64,000 nt of DNA from Bacteroides sp. M10 (lineage in GTDB: Bacteria > Bacteroidota > Bacteroidia > Bacteroidales > Bacteroidaceae), in the NCBI RefSeq assembly GCF_014334015.1, contig NZ_CP060488.1, forward strand, positions 2,996,501 to 3,060,500, read 5' to 3'. Under the pieces are notes generated by a model that worked only from the letters and a program-made list of their open reading frames with translations, was not told the DNA's origin and did not search any database. The position numbers and the translations under genes were made by a program. Of this stretch, positions 7,278 through 16,170 are shown piece after piece (position 1 is the stretch's first letter; each line of letters starts with the position of its first letter).

Positions 7278-7598
7278 TTATACTGCGACCGGCTCCCCTT
7301 TGATAATCGAGATTTTCAGTGCGTTTTCAATTTTGGTCAAAGTTTCGAGTGAAAGGTTCTCCCGTCCTCTCAACACCTTTGAAATGTATTGCGGGCTGCA
7401 ATTCATCTTTTCAGCCAATTGCTTTTGGCTCATACCTAATTCCTCCATCCTGTCCAGCATCAGCATGGCAATATTTTGCGAATGTCGGAGCCAAGACTTG
7501 TTTGTTTCAAGGAAGTCAAACAGCTCACGCCATTTCGAAGGCGTTGGAGAAGCATGTTCTTCAAGCCTTTGTGCGATAGATTTCATACGATTTTCCAT
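7278..7598 (-). CDS. XRE-family helix-turn-helix protein, probable antitoxin, 106 aa
   Basis: The C-terminal half carries a classic XRE helix-turn-helix: LGMSQKQLAEKMNCSPQYIS, then KVLRGRENLSLETLTKIENAL. The N-terminal half is helical (MKSIAQRLEEHASPTPSKWR) and may contact the partner. The start lies 15 bp after the stop codon of the upstream gene on the same strand. The toxin-first, HTH-second order matches HigBA-like modules. It probably represses its own operon. Confidence 0.85.
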   Translation of the reverse strand: MENRMKSIAQRLEEHASPTPSKWRELFDFLETNKSWLRHSQNIAMLMLDRMEELGMSQKQLAEKMNCSPQYISKVLRGRENLSLETLTKIENALKISIIKGEPVAV

Positions 7599-7613
7599 AC
7601 TATTCCTCCCAAA

Positions 7614-8162
7614 TTATAATTCACTAATATACTCTATAAACCCTTCATCGTCAATGATTCCTTCTTCAAGCAAGTAGCGTCGAACCCTGTCTATTTTCAC
7701 AAGTTCCTGCCTGGTGTGCTCTCTTTCCTGCATCGTAGCCGTCAGCTTGATGGCGCCTCCGGTAATGATGTAGTTGCCTTGAATCAATTTGATAGCGTAT
7801 AGGCGGAGCCATGACGAGTGACCGTATTTACGTTTTAACCGGGCCTTTTCTTTTTGCAGCATCACATCCGAAGCTTGGTTGTTGTCCAGCGGACGGAATA
7901 TCTTGCTTAAATCGGTTTCCGGAGAGATGTCCATTATGATGTATCGAAGGCGTTCACTATCTTCAATAGTATCGCTGATAGCTTCTTTTATATCTGTTAT
8001 TTTAAAGTAGGCGTTCAAGTCGTCTATGTTCTCCTTGAAGAAAGCGCGTAGCCAAACCACGTCAGCCCAATTGTTGAACACCTTATAAAATTCGTTATCA
8101 TCCTCACCTTCAAAGTGTGCAGCCCATAATTTTCTGTCTCCAGTAATGTCGTCAAATGTCAT
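7614..8162 (-). CDS. Putative toxin partner of the XRE protein, 182 aa
   Basis: I recall this family from Bacteroidota accessory regions next to HTH genes, without a characterised function. Visible landmarks are NEFYKVFNNWADVVWLRAFF near residue 25, ISDTIEDSERLRYIIMDISP, and a conserved C-terminal segment YIITGGAIKLTATMQEREHT (about residue 128-147). The middle (LDNNQASDVMLQKEKARLKR, then HSSWLRLYAIKL) has the spacing of RelE/HigB-like or Gp49-like strands, but I cannot place catalytic residues. There is no signal peptide or membrane segment. Gene order and 15-bp spacing support a toxin-antitoxin pair; the biochemical class is open. Confidence 0.6.
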   Translation of the reverse strand: MTFDDITGDRKLWAAHFEGEDDNEFYKVFNNWADVVWLRAFFKENIDDLNAYFKITDIKEAISDTIEDSERLRYIIMDISPETDLSKIFRPLDNNQASDVMLQKEKARLKRKYGHSSWLRLYAIKLIQGNYIITGGAIKLTATMQEREHTRQELVKIDRVRRYLLEEGIIDDEGFIEYISEL

Positions 8163-8248
8163 ATCTCCTTGTTTTATAGTAAGACAAAGATACGTAAAAA
8201 TAACGAGATAATAAACTTATAGGTTAATTATTTAGCAAGAAAAATGTT

Positions 8249-8497
8249 TTATTTAGTTGGTTTAGAGGTTGTATGGTAAGTGGTGGTATCTGTGTCCCAG
8301 TCATTAATTTCATCATTCGTATTTATTAGCAGACTGTCAATGAGAGTTTTTTGATGAGCTATTTCCGGTTGTTCGCAGCCTCCTATCAGTTGTATAATGA
8401 ATATTATTCCTGCTATAACGATTCCTGTTATAGTGTTATTGATAACATTTCTTTTTAAGCCTCTCATATAAGAATTCTGATACCTATAATTTTGCAT
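8249..8497 (-). CDS. Small membrane-anchored hypothetical protein, 82 aa
   Basis: A basic N-terminus (MRGLKRNVINNT) precedes one transmembrane helix (ITGIVIAGIIFIIQLIGG, residues about 23-41) that ends in Cys, followed by a polar tail rich in Asp and Thr. The Cys could suggest a lipobox but the preceding residues (IGGC) and late position make this uncertain. The gene is AT-rich and stands alone. No family recognised. Confidence 0.5.
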   Translation of the reverse strand: MQNYRYQNSYMRGLKRNVINNTITGIVIAGIIFIIQLIGGCEQPEIAHQKTLIDSLLINTNDEINDWDTDTTTYHTTSKPTK

Positions 8498-8589
8498 AAT
8501 TTATATTTTTTACGCTGTGAAGTTAATAAATTAAATGCGATATTTATCATTATTTGTCACTTTAATTAGGTTTATCCGATTAAAAACGA

Positions 8590-8597
8590 TACCTTTG
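8590..8597 (+). promoter_or_regulatory. Bacteroides -7 box for candidate small RNA
   Basis: TACCTTTG fits the Bacteroides primary sigma consensus TAnnTTTG. A T-rich TTTATC block at 8571-8576 is a weak -33 candidate. No ORF above 15 codons follows before a strong terminator. Confidence 0.55.
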
Positions 8598-8603
8598 TAT
8601 TAC

Positions 8604-8810
8604 AAAACTTGAATCCTCAATGGGATATTAAAAGAGGGTTTTTGCCAAAGTCGGTGTCTAATTCGGTGACATCACTAAAATAGGAAGCTGTTAATTCATT
8701 ATGAATGAGACTATAAAAGAATTAAAGTTTGAGGGCAGGTAGCCCAACAGAATCAACGTCAATTTAGATAGAACCCTGCTAAGAATTAATTCTTGCAGGG
8801 TTTTATTGTT
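8604..8810 (+). ncRNA. Candidate small RNA of about 200 nt
   Basis: The interval is delimited by a good -7 box (8590-8597) and a strong intrinsic terminator: AACCCTGC(T)AAGAA, loop TTAA, TTCTTGCAGGGTT (8772-8802), then TTTTATTGTTTT. Within it, the only short frame is a 13-codon ORF at 8701-8742, and local hairpins are visible (for example TTCATTATGAA). The length is compatible with 6S-like or other regulatory RNAs, but I do not recognise a family. The start is inferred from the promoter position. Confidence 0.5.
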
Positions 8811-8923
8811 TTCAGACATTCATAGTCAGAAGAAACATGAATCTGCAGTGAAAAGAAGCCATGAACTTGATGCCCAAGAAATGAATCCTTAAACAGGCTG
8901 TGTAAGCTTGTTTAGTAGAAAAG

Positions 8924-8966
8924 AAAAACAGGTTTTATTACCCAAGCGAGCATAAAACCTGTTTTT
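8924..8966 (-). terminator. Terminator of the DUF349 gene
   Basis: AAAAACAGGTTTTAT (8924-8938) pairs perfectly with ATAAAACCTGTTTTT (8952-8966) around a 13-nt loop. It lies 26 bp past the DUF349 stop codon. It has T-rich flanks on both strands and may act bidirectionally. Confidence 0.8.
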
Positions 8967-8991
8967 TTATTTTTCTAAATCGGGCAGAGGA

Positions 8992-10845
8992 TTATTCTTC
9001 TGCTTTAATTGATTCGTCGATTACTTTAATTTTTTGTAATACCAGTTCCAGGTCTGCTTTCAACTTATCTACCTTGCGGTTCAGTTCAGTCAACAGGCTG
9101 CTGCCTTTCTTGGAAGTAGAAGTCAGGAAACCCAGATTGTTCTCATAAGTCTGAAGTTCGTTCTTCATATTCTCATAAGCACGTACCAGTTTCTCGCGTT
9201 CTCTATATAAAGATTGAGTACCGCTTCCTTGGATATTACTAATGTTCGAACGGAAGTTGCTTAATTTCTTGTTGGAAGCATTGATGTTGAAACGGTCGAA
9301 TAACTGGTCGATCAATCCATGATATTGCTTGTATAGCTTATCTTTTTCTTTGAACGGCACATGACCGATAGAATTCCATTCCTTCATCAAATCCCGAACC
9401 AGGTTGCTTGCTTCTTCGGTATCCATGTTCTCATCGATAGCGGATAACTTTTCGATCAATGCTTTTTTCTTTTCCATATTCTCTGTTTCGACAGAGCGTT
9501 GTGAAGAAGTGGCCTTGTTCTTTTGCTCGAAGAAATAGTCGCAAGCAGTGATGAAACGTTTCCAGATAGCATCCGAATGTTTTTTGGCTACCGGTCCGAT
9601 AGTCTTCCATTCTTTTTGAAGTTTGGTCAGTGCATCGGCAGTAACTTTCCAGTCCGTGCTGTCTTTTAAAGCTTCCGCTTTTTCGCAGAGTGCTTTCTTC
9701 TTTTCCAGATTCTCGTTCATACCTTCTTTCAAGCTCTTGAAGAATTCTCCTTTCTTCTTGAAGAAATCATCGCAGGCATGACGGAAACGTTCGAAGATCT
9801 TCACATTCATCTTTTGAGGTGCAAAACCGATGGTTTTCCATTTGTTTTGTAGGGCAATCACTTCCTGGGTCTTATTTTCCCAGGCAGAGAATGTTTTCAA
9901 TTCATCATACTCAATCGCTTCAACGATTTCGCAGATTACGGTCTTTTGGTCCAAATTATGCTGCTCAGCCTCTTTCAGCGACTCGAAGTGCTGCTGATGA
10001 CGGCGGTTGACAGCGGTAGAAGCGGTCTTGAACCGATTCCAGATCTCATCACGCAGTTCTTTGGCCACCGGACCTGTATCGCGGAATTCCTGATGCAACT
10101 TCTGTAGCTGGTGGAAAGCAGAAACCACATCCTCCTCGTTAGCCAGCTTTTCAGCAGCTTCGCAAAGGCGTGTCTTGATTTCCAGGTTCTTTTTGAAGTC
10201 GTATTCACGGAATTCATTGTTCAGTTTCAATAAATCGTAGAACTTCTCTACATATAATTGATAGTTTTTCCAAAGCTCATTCACTTTGCCTTGAGGTACC
10301 AATTTCGTATCATTCCATTGCTGTTGCAACTTCTTGAATTCTGTATAAGATTTGTTGGCATCATCTCCGGATTCTACCAGTTCTTTCAGTTCTTCGATGA
10401 TGGAAAGTTTCACTTGCAGGTTTTCTTCCTTTTGGCGTTCCAGTTCGGCAACCTGTCGGCTGCGTTTTTCTTTGATAACCCCCATCAGACGTTTGAATTC
10501 TTCCTCTGTCGGGTCTTCTTGAGCAACAAAATCTTCAATGTTTCCGCCGTTGTCTGTAAACTGTACCTTAGCAGCTTCCAACTCGGCATTATGTAACTTG
10601 TAGAATGATTGTTTCAGATTGTCAATTTCCTGCTTATTTGCATTTTCGGCATCTTGCGCAAGCTCTTTCAGCTGGTTTAGTACATCTTCCTTAGTGGCAG
10701 GTTTAGGAGCTGCTTCAGGTTGAACTTCGGCAGTAACTTCTTCAGTCGGAGTCTCTGTAATAGCTTCAGAAACCTCGACAGTTTTCTTTTCTTCTTCTAA
10801 TTCCCCTTGGTTCAAGGGTTGATTAGTGTCATGAGCGTCCATCAT
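8992..10845 (-). CDS. DUF349 repeat protein, 617 aa
   Basis: The N-terminal 60 residues are acidic and low in complexity (EVTAEVQPEAAPKPATKEDV). From about residue 120 to 540 the protein is built of tandem DUF349 helical repeats, each with a W-K-x-I-G-type core: LQQQWNDTKLVP, LHQEFRDTGPVAKELRDEIW, LQNKWKTIGFAP, LQKEWKTIGPVAKKHSDAIW and LMKEWNSIGHVPFKEKDKLY. The C-terminal end is coiled coil with RKVDKLKADLELVLQKI. The family is conserved in Bacteroidota and has no settled function. It is cytoplasmic and follows mgtE after 85 bp on the same strand, so it may share transcription with mgtE and rsmA. Confidence 0.92.
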   Translation of the reverse strand: MMDAHDTNQPLNQGELEEEKKTVEVSEAITETPTEEVTAEVQPEAAPKPATKEDVLNQLKELAQDAENANKQEIDNLKQSFYKLHNAELEAAKVQFTDNGGNIEDFVAQEDPTEEEFKRLMGVIKEKRSRQVAELERQKEENLQVKLSIIEELKELVESGDDANKSYTEFKKLQQQWNDTKLVPQGKVNELWKNYQLYVEKFYDLLKLNNEFREYDFKKNLEIKTRLCEAAEKLANEEDVVSAFHQLQKLHQEFRDTGPVAKELRDEIWNRFKTASTAVNRRHQQHFESLKEAEQHNLDQKTVICEIVEAIEYDELKTFSAWENKTQEVIALQNKWKTIGFAPQKMNVKIFERFRHACDDFFKKKGEFFKSLKEGMNENLEKKKALCEKAEALKDSTDWKVTADALTKLQKEWKTIGPVAKKHSDAIWKRFITACDYFFEQKNKATSSQRSVETENMEKKKALIEKLSAIDENMDTEEASNLVRDLMKEWNSIGHVPFKEKDKLYKQYHGLIDQLFDRFNINASNKKLSNFRSNISNIQGSGTQSLYREREKLVRAYENMKNELQTYENNLGFLTSTSKKGSSLLTELNRKVDKLKADLELVLQKIKVIDESIKAEE

Positions 10846-10930
10846 TGTATATTAGTTTTGGGTCACAAATTAATGAAATAAAACGATTACTTCATACTAT
10901 TTTGCTTATTTTTTTTTGTTTATCGCATTT

Positions 10931-12280
10931 TTATGATAATAAAACGGTAATTCCCATGTACAACATCATTCCGATGATATCATTTGTAATGGCTATAAAC
11001 GGACCTGTCGCAATAGCAGGATCGATTTTTAGCTTCTCCAGAGTCATCGGTACCAGTGTTCCGAAAATGGAGGCGAACATGACCACGGCAAACAGGCTGA
11101 TGGATACGGAATAAGTCACTGTAGCTGTTGCACCGAACCGGATAAAGTTGTAGGTGTATACCAGTAAGGAGATAATCGTGGCATTGATTAATGCTACTAT
11201 AGCTTCTTTAGTAACTTGTTTGAATGTATTTTTGGCGTCCAACGAACTATTAGCCAAGCCTTGTACAATGATTGCCGAAGATTGTGTTCCGACATTTCCT
11301 CCTGTACCACCGATCAGCGGGATATAGAGTGCCATTTCGGGATGAGCGGCAAAAGTTGCATCGAAATTTCCCAATATCATAGAGTTGCCGATTCCACCAA
11401 TCATACCGATTAATAACCAGGGGAGGCGGGCAGTGGTCTGTTTCAATACATTATCGTCCGTTTCTACGTCCTGCGAAAGACCGGATGCCAACTGATAGTC
11501 ACGTTCCGATTGTTCACGAACTTCATCCATGACGTCGTCGACGGTGATTTGTCCCACAAGCCGACCGATACTGTCGATAACGGGGATGGCCACCAAGTCA
11601 TACTTTTCAATCGCCTGTACCACCTCGTCGATAGGAGTATCTACATGCACGGAAATCGGATCTTTCTGCATCACGTGTTTCACTTTGGATACAGAAGGAG
11701 ATGTAATCATCTTTTTGAGCGGGAAGATACCTCGCAGACGTTCGTCGTCGTCAATGACATATACATAATAGATTTCGTCCAGCTCTTCCGCCTGTTGACG
11801 CATCTCTTTCAGACATTCGGGCATACTCCAGTTCTCGTTGACGAGTACCATTTCCGTACCCATCAAACCACCGGCGGTATTTTCGTCGTATTTCAACAAG
11901 TCGACAATGTCACCTGCCTGTTCAATGTCCTCGATGTGCGAAAGAACCTCTTCCTGCTTATCTTCATCGAGTTCACGCATCAGGTCTACGGCATCGTCCG
12001 TATCCATGTAGTCAACGAAGCGTTTGGCGATGGTCTCCGAAGGAAGCATTTCGAGCAGCTCCTTACGAGCATCCTCGTCCATTTCGACAAGCACGTCGGC
12101 GGCAATTTCGTTATCGAGCAGGCGATAGACGAATTTGGCCTCTTCCGGATTCAGGTCATTGCACAATTCGGCGATGTCGGCCGGATGGAGGTCGATGAGA
12201 AGCCCTTTTACCGTATCGGCGTCTTTTTGCTCAATAAGGTGTTTAACGTTGTCAATGTATTCCTCGTTCATCGTTGTCAA
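10931..12280 (-). CDS. mgtE: Magnesium transporter MgtE, 449 aa
   Basis: The domain order is canonical: an N-terminal superhelical Mg2+-sensing domain with LHPADIAELCNDLNPEEAKF (about 30-130), two CBS domains (about 135-255, including VMQKDPISVHVDTPIDEVVQ and VAIPVIDSIGRLVGQITVDD), a plug helix, and a five-helix membrane domain (about 280-449; ARLPWLLIGMIGGIGNSMIL, then GGTGGNVGTQSSAIIVQGLA). It forms a dimeric Mg2+ channel gated by internal Mg2+. The gene starts 56 bp after rsmA on the same strand, in what I recall as a common Bacteroides arrangement. Confidence 0.95.
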   Translation of the reverse strand: MTTMNEEYIDNVKHLIEQKDADTVKGLLIDLHPADIAELCNDLNPEEAKFVYRLLDNEIAADVLVEMDEDARKELLEMLPSETIAKRFVDYMDTDDAVDLMRELDEDKQEEVLSHIEDIEQAGDIVDLLKYDENTAGGLMGTEMVLVNENWSMPECLKEMRQQAEELDEIYYVYVIDDDERLRGIFPLKKMITSPSVSKVKHVMQKDPISVHVDTPIDEVVQAIEKYDLVAIPVIDSIGRLVGQITVDDVMDEVREQSERDYQLASGLSQDVETDDNVLKQTTARLPWLLIGMIGGIGNSMILGNFDATFAAHPEMALYIPLIGGTGGNVGTQSSAIIVQGLANSSLDAKNTFKQVTKEAIVALINATIISLLVYTYNFIRFGATATVTYSVSISLFAVVMFASIFGTLVPMTLEKLKIDPAIATGPFIAITNDIIGMMLYMGITVLLS

Positions 12281-12336
12281 TTACAAATTACGAATTACAA
12301 AATCCAGTTCTCTGCTCACTGCTGCCCGTCAGTCGG

Positions 12337-13137
12337 TTATTGGTTGTTGCCTGCTGTCTTTAATGCTTCTTCCACCTTATTGGTCAGGTCGATAAATTCT
12401 GCTACCGATAGTTGTTCCGGGCGTTTATTGAATAATATGTCCTCCGTAAGTGGACAATCTTTGCCTAAAATAGGTTTGATAGAGTTACGTAATGTTTTAC
12501 GTCGTTGGTTGAAAGTCGTTTTCACTACCTGTTTGAATAGCTTTTCGTTACATCCCAACTCTTTAGTCTCGTTGCGCGTCATGCGGATAACCGCACTTTT
12601 CACTTTGGGAGGCGGGTTGAACACGTGCTCGCTCACTGTGAATAAGTATTCCACTTTATACCATGCCTGTATTAATACGCTAAGGATACCGTAAGTCTTG
12701 CTGCCCGGTCCGGCTGCAATGCGTTCGGCTACCTCTTTTTGAATCATTCCCGTACAGCAGGGGACAATATCTTTGTTGTCCAGCATCTTGAAAAAGATCT
12801 GGCTGGAGATGTTGTACGGGTAATTACCGGTCAGTACGAAAGGTTTGTCGTCGAACAGTCGGTGAAGGTTCATTTTCAGGAAGTCATCTTCGATGATGTG
12901 GTCCTCCAACGATGGATAAGCTTCGCGAAGATAGGCAACCGACTCATAGTCAACTTCTACGACTTTTATCAACCGGTCTTTTTTCACCAGAAACTGGGTC
13001 AATACTCCCATGCCCGGTCCCACCTCCAAAATAGGCAGTTCGGGGAAGGTGTCGACAGTATCGGCAATATCTTGCGCAACTTTCAGATCTTTCAGAAAGT
13101 GCTGTCCGAGAAACTTTTTAGGCTTTACTAATTTCAT
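12337..13137 (-). CDS. rsmA: 16S rRNA dimethyladenosine transferase RsmA (KsgA), 266 aa
   Basis: The enzyme dimethylates two adjacent adenosines near the 3' end of 16S rRNA using S-adenosylmethionine during 30S assembly. Visible motifs are the opening KPKKFLGQHFLKDLKVAQDI, SAM motif I ILEVGPGMGVLTQFL (about 37-51), acidic motif VEVDYESV, and catalytic motif IV LTGNYPYNISSQIFFKML (about 103-120). The C-terminal rRNA-binding part (FNQRRKTLRNSIKPI) is intact. Length is typical. It is the first gene of the rsmA-mgtE(-DUF349) minus-strand group, with a -7 box upstream. Confidence 0.97.
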   Translation of the reverse strand: MKLVKPKKFLGQHFLKDLKVAQDIADTVDTFPELPILEVGPGMGVLTQFLVKKDRLIKVVEVDYESVAYLREAYPSLEDHIIEDDFLKMNLHRLFDDKPFVLTGNYPYNISSQIFFKMLDNKDIVPCCTGMIQKEVAERIAAGPGSKTYGILSVLIQAWYKVEYLFTVSEHVFNPPPKVKSAVIRMTRNETKELGCNEKLFKQVVKTTFNQRRKTLRNSIKPILGKDCPLTEDILFNKRPEQLSVAEFIDLTNKVEEALKTAGNNQ

Positions 13138-13153
13138 TTACCAACTAAATAAT

Positions 13154-13176
13154 TACTTTTGCAGCCGACAAAGGTA
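13154..13176. promoter_or_regulatory. Divergent promoter -7 boxes
   Basis: Plus strand TACTTTTG (13154-13161) faces the flippase-like gene. Minus strand TACCTTTG (13176-13169) faces rsmA 32 bp away. Both fit TAnnTTTG and lie back to back in the 49-bp intergenic space. Confidence 0.55.
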
Positions 13177-13186
13177 ATTCTTTTAA

Positions 13187-14194
13187 ATGAAGAATGAAGA
13201 ATTAAGGATGAAGAAACTATTAAAAAAGACGCTGAAACTGATATTACCGGTTGTTTTAGGCGGCTTTATCTTATTCTGGGTGTATCGCGACTTTGATTTT
13301 ACAAAAGCGGGCGATGTGTTATTACACGGTACAAATTGGTGGTGGATGCTCTTCTCATTAGTATTCGGGGTGTTCGCGCAAGTCTTTCGTGGATGGCGGT
13401 GGAGGCAGACACTGGAACCGTTGGACGCTTTCCCGAAAAAGAGCGATTGTGTGAATGCTATCTTCATTTCTTATGCAGCCAGCTTGGTGGTTCCCCGGAT
13501 CGGGGAAGTGAGCCGTTGCGGGGTATTGGCGAAATATGATAACGTCTCGTTTGCCAAGTCGTTGGGAACAGTCGTTACGGAGCGCCTGGTCGATACGTTG
13601 ACTATTCTTCTCATCACAGGCGTGACTGTCTTGCTTCAATTACCGATATTCGCCACCTTTCTTCAACAGACCGGAACAAAAATTCCTTCCCTTGTCCATC
13701 TCCTGACTTCGGTATGGTTTTATATTATCCTGTTCTGTTTTATCGGCGTGGTGATCCTTCTTTATTATTTAAGAAAAACGCTGTTCTTCTATGAACGGGT
13801 GAAAGGTTTTGTGCTTAATATATGGGAGGGGATTATGTCTTTAAAGGGAGTGCGCAACATTCCTCTCTTTATTTTTTATACATTGGCCATTTGGGCATGC
13901 TACTTTTTCCATTTCTATTTTACATTCTATTGCTTCGCTTTTACGTCACATTTAGGAATTCTGGCAGCATTGGTCATGTTTGTAGGTGGTACGTTTGCCG
14001 TGATTGTGCCTACTCCCAACGGGGCGGGACCGTGGCATTTCGCTATCATTTCTATGATGATGCTTTATGGGGTAAATGTGACGGATGCCGGAATCTTTGC
14101 CCTGATTGTGCATGGTATTCAAACCTTTCTGGTTGTTCTGTTGGGTATCTATGGCTTTGCTGCCCTGTCGTTCACTAACAGACATCGAGGGTGA
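13187..14194 (+). CDS. Flippase-like integral membrane protein (LPG synthase TM domain, UPF0104), 335 aa
   Basis: The protein has about eight hydrophobic helices, among them LILPVVLGGFILFWVYRDFD, the family-typical WWWMLFSLVFGVFAQVFRGW RW region, NAIFISYAASLVVPRIGEVS RCG, and FVGGTFAVIVPTPNGAGPWH near the C-terminus. This is the membrane domain of lysylphosphatidylglycerol synthase (MprF) without the catalytic domain; family members are thought to move or flip lipids. The ATG at 13208 (MKKLLKK) is an equally good start, because the first seven codons are a repeat-like AATGAAGAATTA tract. No regulation beyond its own -7 box is visible. Confidence 0.85.
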   Translation: MKNEELRMKKLLKKTLKLILPVVLGGFILFWVYRDFDFTKAGDVLLHGTNWWWMLFSLVFGVFAQVFRGWRWRQTLEPLDAFPKKSDCVNAIFISYAASLVVPRIGEVSRCGVLAKYDNVSFAKSLGTVVTERLVDTLTILLITGVTVLLQLPIFATFLQQTGTKIPSLVHLLTSVWFYIILFCFIGVVILLYYLRKTLFFYERVKGFVLNIWEGIMSLKGVRNIPLFIFYTLAIWACYFFHFYFTFYCFAFTSHLGILAALVMFVGGTFAVIVPTPNGAGPWHFAIISMMMLYGVNVTDAGIFALIVHGIQTFLVVLLGIYGFAALSFTNRHRG

Positions 14195-14315
14195 AATTTT
14201 AGCTAAAAGTGTGTATTCTTAAATGTTTTTGCTGACGTCCTTTGCCATCTGAAAACTTTTCCATAACTTGGCACTGTTTAATTATTAGATTTAAAATCGT
14301 TTTAAAATATTTATT

Positions 14316-15773
14316 ATGAGTACCATTCTTTCTTTAGCTCCACAAAACGTGTGGAAGCATTTTTATTCGTTGACACAGATTCCTCGTCCGTCAGGACACA
14401 TGGAAAAAATAACAGAATTTCTTCTAGGTTTCGGAAAAGGTTTGGGTCTGGAGTCTTTTGTAGACGAAGCAGGTAATGTAATTATCCGTAAACCGGCGAC
14501 TCCGGGTATGGAAAACCGGAAAGGTGTAATTCTTCAGGCGCACATGGATATGGTTCCGCAGAAGAATAACGATACTGTACACGATTTTGAAAAAGATCCG
14601 ATTGAAACTTATATAGATGGTGACTGGGTAAAGGCAAAAGGTACTACTTTGGGTGCGGACAACGGACTGGGAGTAGCTGCCATCATGGCCGTGCTGGAAG
14701 CAAAAGACTTGAAACACGGTCCTCTGGAAGCTCTTATCACTAAAGACGAAGAAACCGGCATGTACGGTGCATTTGGCTTGAAGCCGGGCACCCTGAACGG
14801 TGAAATCCTTTTGAATCTGGATTCCGAAGATGAAGGTGAATTGTATATCGGTTGTGCCGGAGGTATGGACGTAACTGCTACCCTGGAATATAAGGAAGTA
14901 GCTCCCGAAGCAGGAGATATCGCAGTGAAAGTTACTTTGAAAGGATTACGCGGCGGACATTCGGGATTGGAAATCAATGAAGGACGTGCCAATGCCAATA
15001 AGTTGTTGGTTCGTTTCGTTCGTGAAGCGGTTGCCAGCTATGAAGCCCGTTTGGCTAGCTGGGAAGGTGGTAATATGCGTAATGCTATCCCACGTGAAGC
15101 ACATGCTGTTATTACCATTCCGGCTGAAAATGAAGAAGAACTGCTGGGCTTGGTGAAATACTGCGAAAACCTGTTCAACGAAGAATATTCGGCTATTGAA
15201 ACTCCGATCAGCTTTACGGCTGAACGTGTAGAACTTCCTGCCGGTGAAGTACCTGAAGAAATTCAAGACAATCTGATTGATGCAATCTTTGCTTGTCAGA
15301 ACGGTGTGACACGTATGATCCCTACTGTTCCGGATACGGTAGAAACTTCTTCCAACCTTGCTATTATAACGATTGGTGAAGGAAAGGCAGCCATTAAGAT
15401 TCTGGCTCGCAGTTCAAGCGATAGCATGAAAGAATATCTGACTACCAGCCTGGAGTCTTGTTTCTCTATGGCAGGGATGAAGGTAGAGATGACAGGCGGA
15501 TATTCCGGTTGGCAACCTGATGTAAATTCTCCGATTTTACATGCGATGAAGGCATCCTATAAACAACAGTTTGGTGTAGAACCTGCAGTGAAAGTGATTC
15601 ACGCTGGCTTGGAATGTGGCATTATTGGTGCTATTATTCCGGGATTGGACATGATTTCTTTTGGTCCGACTTTGCGTTCACCGCATTCACCGGACGAAAG
15701 AGCGTTGATTCCTACCGTACAGAAGTTCTATGACTTCTTGGTGGCAACTTTGGAGCAAACTCCAATGAAATAA
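14316..15773 (+). CDS. pepD: Aminoacyl-histidine dipeptidase PepD (M20 family), 485 aa
   Basis: This cytosolic di-zinc peptidase hydrolyses Xaa-His dipeptides such as carnosine. M20 signatures are present in order: GVILQAHMDMVP (metal His/Asp), GTTLGADNGLGVAAIMAVLE (bridging Asp), ITKDEETGMYGAFGL (general-base Glu pair), LNLDSEDEGELYIGCAGG, a lid domain with LKGLRGGHSGLEINEGRANA (about 210-230), and the C-terminal HAGLECGIIGAIIPGLDMIS and SPHSPDERAL metal ligands. Length and order match PepD. It stands alone with a good terminator 54 bp downstream. Confidence 0.96.
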   Translation: MSTILSLAPQNVWKHFYSLTQIPRPSGHMEKITEFLLGFGKGLGLESFVDEAGNVIIRKPATPGMENRKGVILQAHMDMVPQKNNDTVHDFEKDPIETYIDGDWVKAKGTTLGADNGLGVAAIMAVLEAKDLKHGPLEALITKDEETGMYGAFGLKPGTLNGEILLNLDSEDEGELYIGCAGGMDVTATLEYKEVAPEAGDIAVKVTLKGLRGGHSGLEINEGRANANKLLVRFVREAVASYEARLASWEGGNMRNAIPREAHAVITIPAENEEELLGLVKYCENLFNEEYSAIETPISFTAERVELPAGEVPEEIQDNLIDAIFACQNGVTRMIPTVPDTVETSSNLAIITIGEGKAAIKILARSSSDSMKEYLTTSLESCFSMAGMKVEMTGGYSGWQPDVNSPILHAMKASYKQQFGVEPAVKVIHAGLECGIIGAIIPGLDMISFGPTLRSPHSPDERALIPTVQKFYDFLVATLEQTPMK

Positions 15774-15826
15774 CGTATTTCTCTTTATATAAATATTCTC
15801 CTATTATATAATAGGTAACCATAGTG

Positions 15827-15859
15827 AAGGCACGGATGATATTTCATCTGTGCCTTTTT
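15827..15859 (+). terminator. Terminator of pepD
   Basis: AAGGCACGGATGA (15827-15839) pairs with TCATCTGTGCCTT (15844-15856) around a 4-nt loop, followed by TTTTG. Confidence 0.85.
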
Positions 15860-15986
15860 GTCATATTTATTGTAGCGTATATTACAATTCTGCTTTATAA
15901 CAAATAAATTAATTGATGCAAATCAAGAAATATGCTATAAAACATAAATTTCTCTCTTTTTTAGATCAATGTATAAACAAAGGCTG

Positions 15987-15994
15987 TATTTTTG
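15987..15994 (+). promoter_or_regulatory. -7 box for the twin small peptides
   Basis: TATTTTTG fits TAnnTTTG and lies 33 bp before the first peptide ATG. A ribosome site AGGAGGA (16014-16020) follows, unusually strong for Bacteroides. Confidence 0.5.
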
Positions 15995-16027
15995 TGTTGT
16001 AAAACATGTAATTAGGAGGATAACAAA

Positions 16028-16120
16028 ATGAAAAGTTTAAAAAGATTGTTTAGAAAGATCGGCGAAGCCGATGTACATGTTTGGGGATATTCAACAATTA
16101 ATACCAAACCAAACAAGTAA
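16028..16120 (+). CDS. Small basic peptide 1, 30 aa
   Basis: The ORF is preceded by AGGAGGA with 7-bp spacing and a -7 box, which supports expression although it has only 31 codons. The product starts with a basic amphipathic stretch (MKSLKRLFRKIGEADVHVWG) and contains a WGY motif at residues 19-21 followed by a short polar tail. It aligns with the second peptide 50 bp downstream (pattern SL-R-hydrophobics-G-WGY). There is no signal peptide and no cleavage-type GG motif. Possible roles include a signalling or antimicrobial peptide, or a leader; nothing is proven. Confidence 0.6.
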   Translation: MKSLKRLFRKIGEADVHVWGYSTINTKPNK

Positions 16121-16170
16121 GTTTTATTTTTTAGTTTTCAAGAATTAGTAATTTTAAAGGTTTAAAGATT

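Noticed and set aside
11510..12694. 394-codon plus-strand ORF
   Set aside because: It is antisense to mgtE and rsmA, both certain genes; composition is that of a shadow frame.
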